From assembly GCA_022567155.1 (NCBI GenBank), contig JADFHN010000044.1, positions 1-33,290 on the forward strand: DNA of 33,290 nt, given 5' to 3'. Shown here piece after piece: positions 31,361 to 33,290 of this stretch. Origin of the DNA: Bacteroidota bacterium (GTDB taxonomy: Bacteria; Bacteroidota; Bacteroidia; Cytophagales; Cyclobacteriaceae). The notes below the pieces were generated by a model that saw nothing but the letters and a program-made list of their open reading frames with translations, made no database searches and was not told the DNA's origin. Every line of letters begins with the position of its first letter. Position 1 is the first letter of the stretch. The translations under genes and the position numbers were made by a program.

Positions 31361-33290
31361 CTACCTTTTTACAAACTTTCCGGTATAAACATACTCACCA
31401 TCAGTCAATTTTACAAAATATACACCATTATCATATTGATTGATATCGAGTTCTTTATCTAATTTACCCGTAGTAATAGTTAATTCTTCATGAAATACAA
31501 TTTTACCACTTATCTCAAATACCAGTAACGTGTATTTTTTCGCAGTGAGATTTTCTATTAAAATCCGTATGAAATTATTCGCAGGGTTTGGATAAAGGTT
31601 TATCAACTCTCCGTATATCAGGTCACTTATTGCAGTTACCACAAAGGTTTCTGAAATATTGGAACATCCGTTTATTTCAACCTCAACCTGGTAAGCTCCC
31701 AGGTCGGTGTGCAATAACGAACTTCCCCGCTCTCCTTCTATCAGTACACCATCCCTGAACCACTGATACGAATCCGCCTGGGTGGATGTATGCAGGATAT
31801 CCTGATCACGCTCAATCACCGGCTTACTTATTGCTTCCCTGAATCCGGCAACTACTTCTTTCAATGTACTTACGCAGCCTGTAGCTGAAATACTCTGAAC
31901 TGTGTACACCGTATTTTGTACGATACCCTGCGCTACAAATTCAGCATCCGTACCTACCAGGTCGCCTGCTTCATTGAACCACTGGTAGGAACCGCCATCA
32001 GGTGCACCTGTCGCAACCAATGCGACATCTCCCGTTCCACATGTAAAGGCATCTTCAGCCTGAACAGTTAGCGCTTCATTATTTATTTCAGCAGTTACAG
32101 CAACCAGGTTGCTTTCACATCCCACAGAATTGACAACTGAAACACTAAATCCGGTTGTCACTTCAAGAGCCGGAGTGATATACGTGTTGCTTGTTTCACC
32201 TTCGATAATTATCCCGGCTTCATCATACCATCTATAAGATCCATTGTCAGGCGCTCCGGAAGCAGTCAGCGTTACACTTTCTCCCGGGCAACCCAATCCG
32301 TTTTCTACATCACCAACCAGGTAGACAGGTTCAACATTTGCTTTTACTTCTTTCCTTACCAGACTTTCGCAACCAATGCTGTTTACGGCAGTCACAAAGT
32401 ATGATCTGCTTACTTCAAGCACAGGAGTTTGGAAAACAGCGCCATTGGCTCCATCAATAGGATCCGCAGCAATTGCTGATTCGTACCAGTTGTATGTACC
32501 ATTATCCGGCGCTCCCGATGCGGTTAATTCAACAGATGAACCCGAGCAACCATTGCCATTAGTTGTATTTATAACAGCAAATACAGGTACTGCCTCCGCT
32601 GTAACTGCTACTCTTGCACTGCTTTCGCAGCCTGTGCTATTTACTACAGCCACATACAGGGTTGTTGTTTCCATGAGTTCGGCGAAAACAAATTCCGCTC
32701 CTTCTTCTTCCGGCACAGGATCGACATCGTCCGGATTAATATACCAGTTATAGCTTCCGTCAACAGGCGCTCCTGATGCTACGAGTGTTGCTGCATCACC
32801 TGTACACACTGCATCGTTTGTGATCGATTCTACTTCAGTTGCTGCGGTTACTGTTGCTGTTACTGCTACTCTCTCACCACTTTCACATCCGGAAGAATTG
32901 ACGGTTGTAGCATAATAGGTAGTTGTTTCAATGAGATTATCCACAACCAAACTCCCTGCATTTTCTCCAGGGATCGGATCTGTGCTTGTCAACGATGTGT
33001 ACCAATTATAACTACCGCCTCCGGGCGCTCCGGAAGCCACTAACGTTGTTGATTGGCCTGAACATAGTTGTGTATCAGTAACCAGGGGTGAATCAGGAAT
33101 TGCAGACAGTGCTACTGCAGCATTCTGTTCAAGAGGAATGGAAGAACATCCGGCTTTCACAGCTAAAACCTCAATTAAGTAATCACCCTCTAACAGCCCT
33201 GTGGTAGCGGCATCCAGTGTAATCGTTGCTCCATCTCCTGCAACTGATTCGGAAACTGGATTTCCATCAATATATGCCTGATATGTAATA
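31361..33290 (-). CDS. Large T9SS type A surface protein with Ig-like repeats (5' part outside window)
   Basis: At least 642 residues; the frame stays open to the window end (ITYQAYIDGNPVSE), so the GTG at 33160 is internal. Six or more units of about 80 residues, each with C-(S/T/P)-G-x-(S/A)-x-x-L-x-A-S-G-A-P-(D/G)-x-G-(S/T)-Y-x-W-(Y/F) and a later NS-x-GCES ending, e.g. CSGQSTTLVASGAPGG and CPGESVTLTASGAPDN. Each unit has a Cys pair, suggesting one disulfide per Ig-like domain. The C-terminus (LYPNPANNFIRILIEN ... GVYFVKLTDGEYVYTGKFVKR) is the type A Por_Secre_tail, read by the type IX system and cleaved or attached at the surface. It is followed at once by the PID-CTERM and dehydratase genes. 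Likely an adhesin or matrix protein; ligand unknown. Confidence 0.88.
   Translation of the reverse strand, partial: ITYQAYIDGNPVSESVAGDGATITLDAATTGLLEGDYLIEVLAVKAGCSSIPLEQNAAVALSAIPDSPLVTDTQLCSGQSTTLVASGAPGGGSYNWYTSLTSTDPIPGENAGSLVVDNLIETTTYYATTVNSSGCESGERVAVTATVTAATEVESITNDAVCTGDAATLVASGAPVDGSYNWYINPDDVDPVPEEEGAEFVFAELMETTTLYVAVVNSTGCESSARVAVTAEAVPVFAVINTTNGNGCSGSSVELTASGAPDNGTYNWYESAIAADPIDGANGAVFQTPVLEVSRSYFVTAVNSIGCESLVRKEVKANVEPVYLVGDVENGLGCPGESVTLTASGAPDNGSYRWYDEAGIIIEGETSNTYITPALEVTTGFSVSVVNSVGCESNLVAVTAEINNEALTVQAEDAFTCGTGDVALVATGAPDGGSYQWFNEAGDLVGTDAEFVAQGIVQNTVYTVQSISATGCVSTLKEVVAGFREAISKPVIERDQDILHTSTQADSYQWFRDGVLIEGERGSSLLHTDLGAYQVEVEINGCSNISETFVVTAISDLIYGELINLYPNPANNFIRILIENLTAKKYTLLVFEISGKIVFHEELTITTGKLDKELDINQYDNGVYFVKLTDGEYVYTGKFVKR

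Overview
The window reads as chromosomal DNA of a member of the Bacteroidota. The signs are a T9SS type B (CHU_C) protein, a T9SS type A (Por_Secre_tail) protein, a PorP/SprF-like protein, a PorE-like TPR/PD40/OmpA protein, a PID-CTERM mini-protein, and promoters of the TTG-(19-20)-TAnnTTTG type in front of several genes. The exact lineage cannot be fixed from the sequence. Respiratory nitrate reductase and a four-subunit fumarate reductase point to an organism able to respire anaerobically.

Layout. 1-4495 (+): nitrate respiration end of a nar locus (3' part of narI, two different NarK transporters, a hemerythrin-like protein). 4496-6797: a hairpin-dense spacer, a MORN-repeat protein (-), a small C2-like protein and a single-domain response regulator with a C-terminal membrane anchor. 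6798-13832 (+): a three-gene surface cassette (giant Cys-rich cadherin-like T9SS-B protein, PorP/SprF, PorE-like OmpA protein), closed by a terminator shared with convergent thioredoxin. 14688-15344: tRNA-Glu and a dead GxxExxY gene riddled with palindromes. 15444-18896 (+): frdABCD, split between C and D by a nested hairpin element, followed by a TPR protein. 19601-24953: an outer-membrane barrel protein, a relic of a HisC-like aminotransferase, gap, yebC, an EamA transporter and a LolD-like ATPase. 25141-26352: sucC. 26353-27114: a mosaic of palindromes and 48-bp tandem repeats. 27115-28969: two tandem paralogous outer-membrane proteins. 29212-33290 (-): a probable operon of a large T9SS-A Ig-repeat protein (cut by the window end), a 65-aa PID-CTERM protein and a WbpM/CapD-type nucleotide-sugar dehydratase.

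Functional links. NarGHI, NarK and FrdABCD together suggest nitrate and fumarate as alternative electron acceptors, and FrdABCD and SucC meet at succinate. The two secretion-related operons build the cell surface, one through T9SS with PorP/PorE partners, the other combining T9SS, a CTERM-type sorting signal and polysaccharide synthesis.

The most unusual signal outside genes is a set of short perfect palindromes that recur in the spacers and repeatedly sit inside the arms of other hairpins, inside a pseudogene, and between frdC and frdD. This looks like repeated insertion of palindromic units into one another. No transposase that could explain them is visible in the window.
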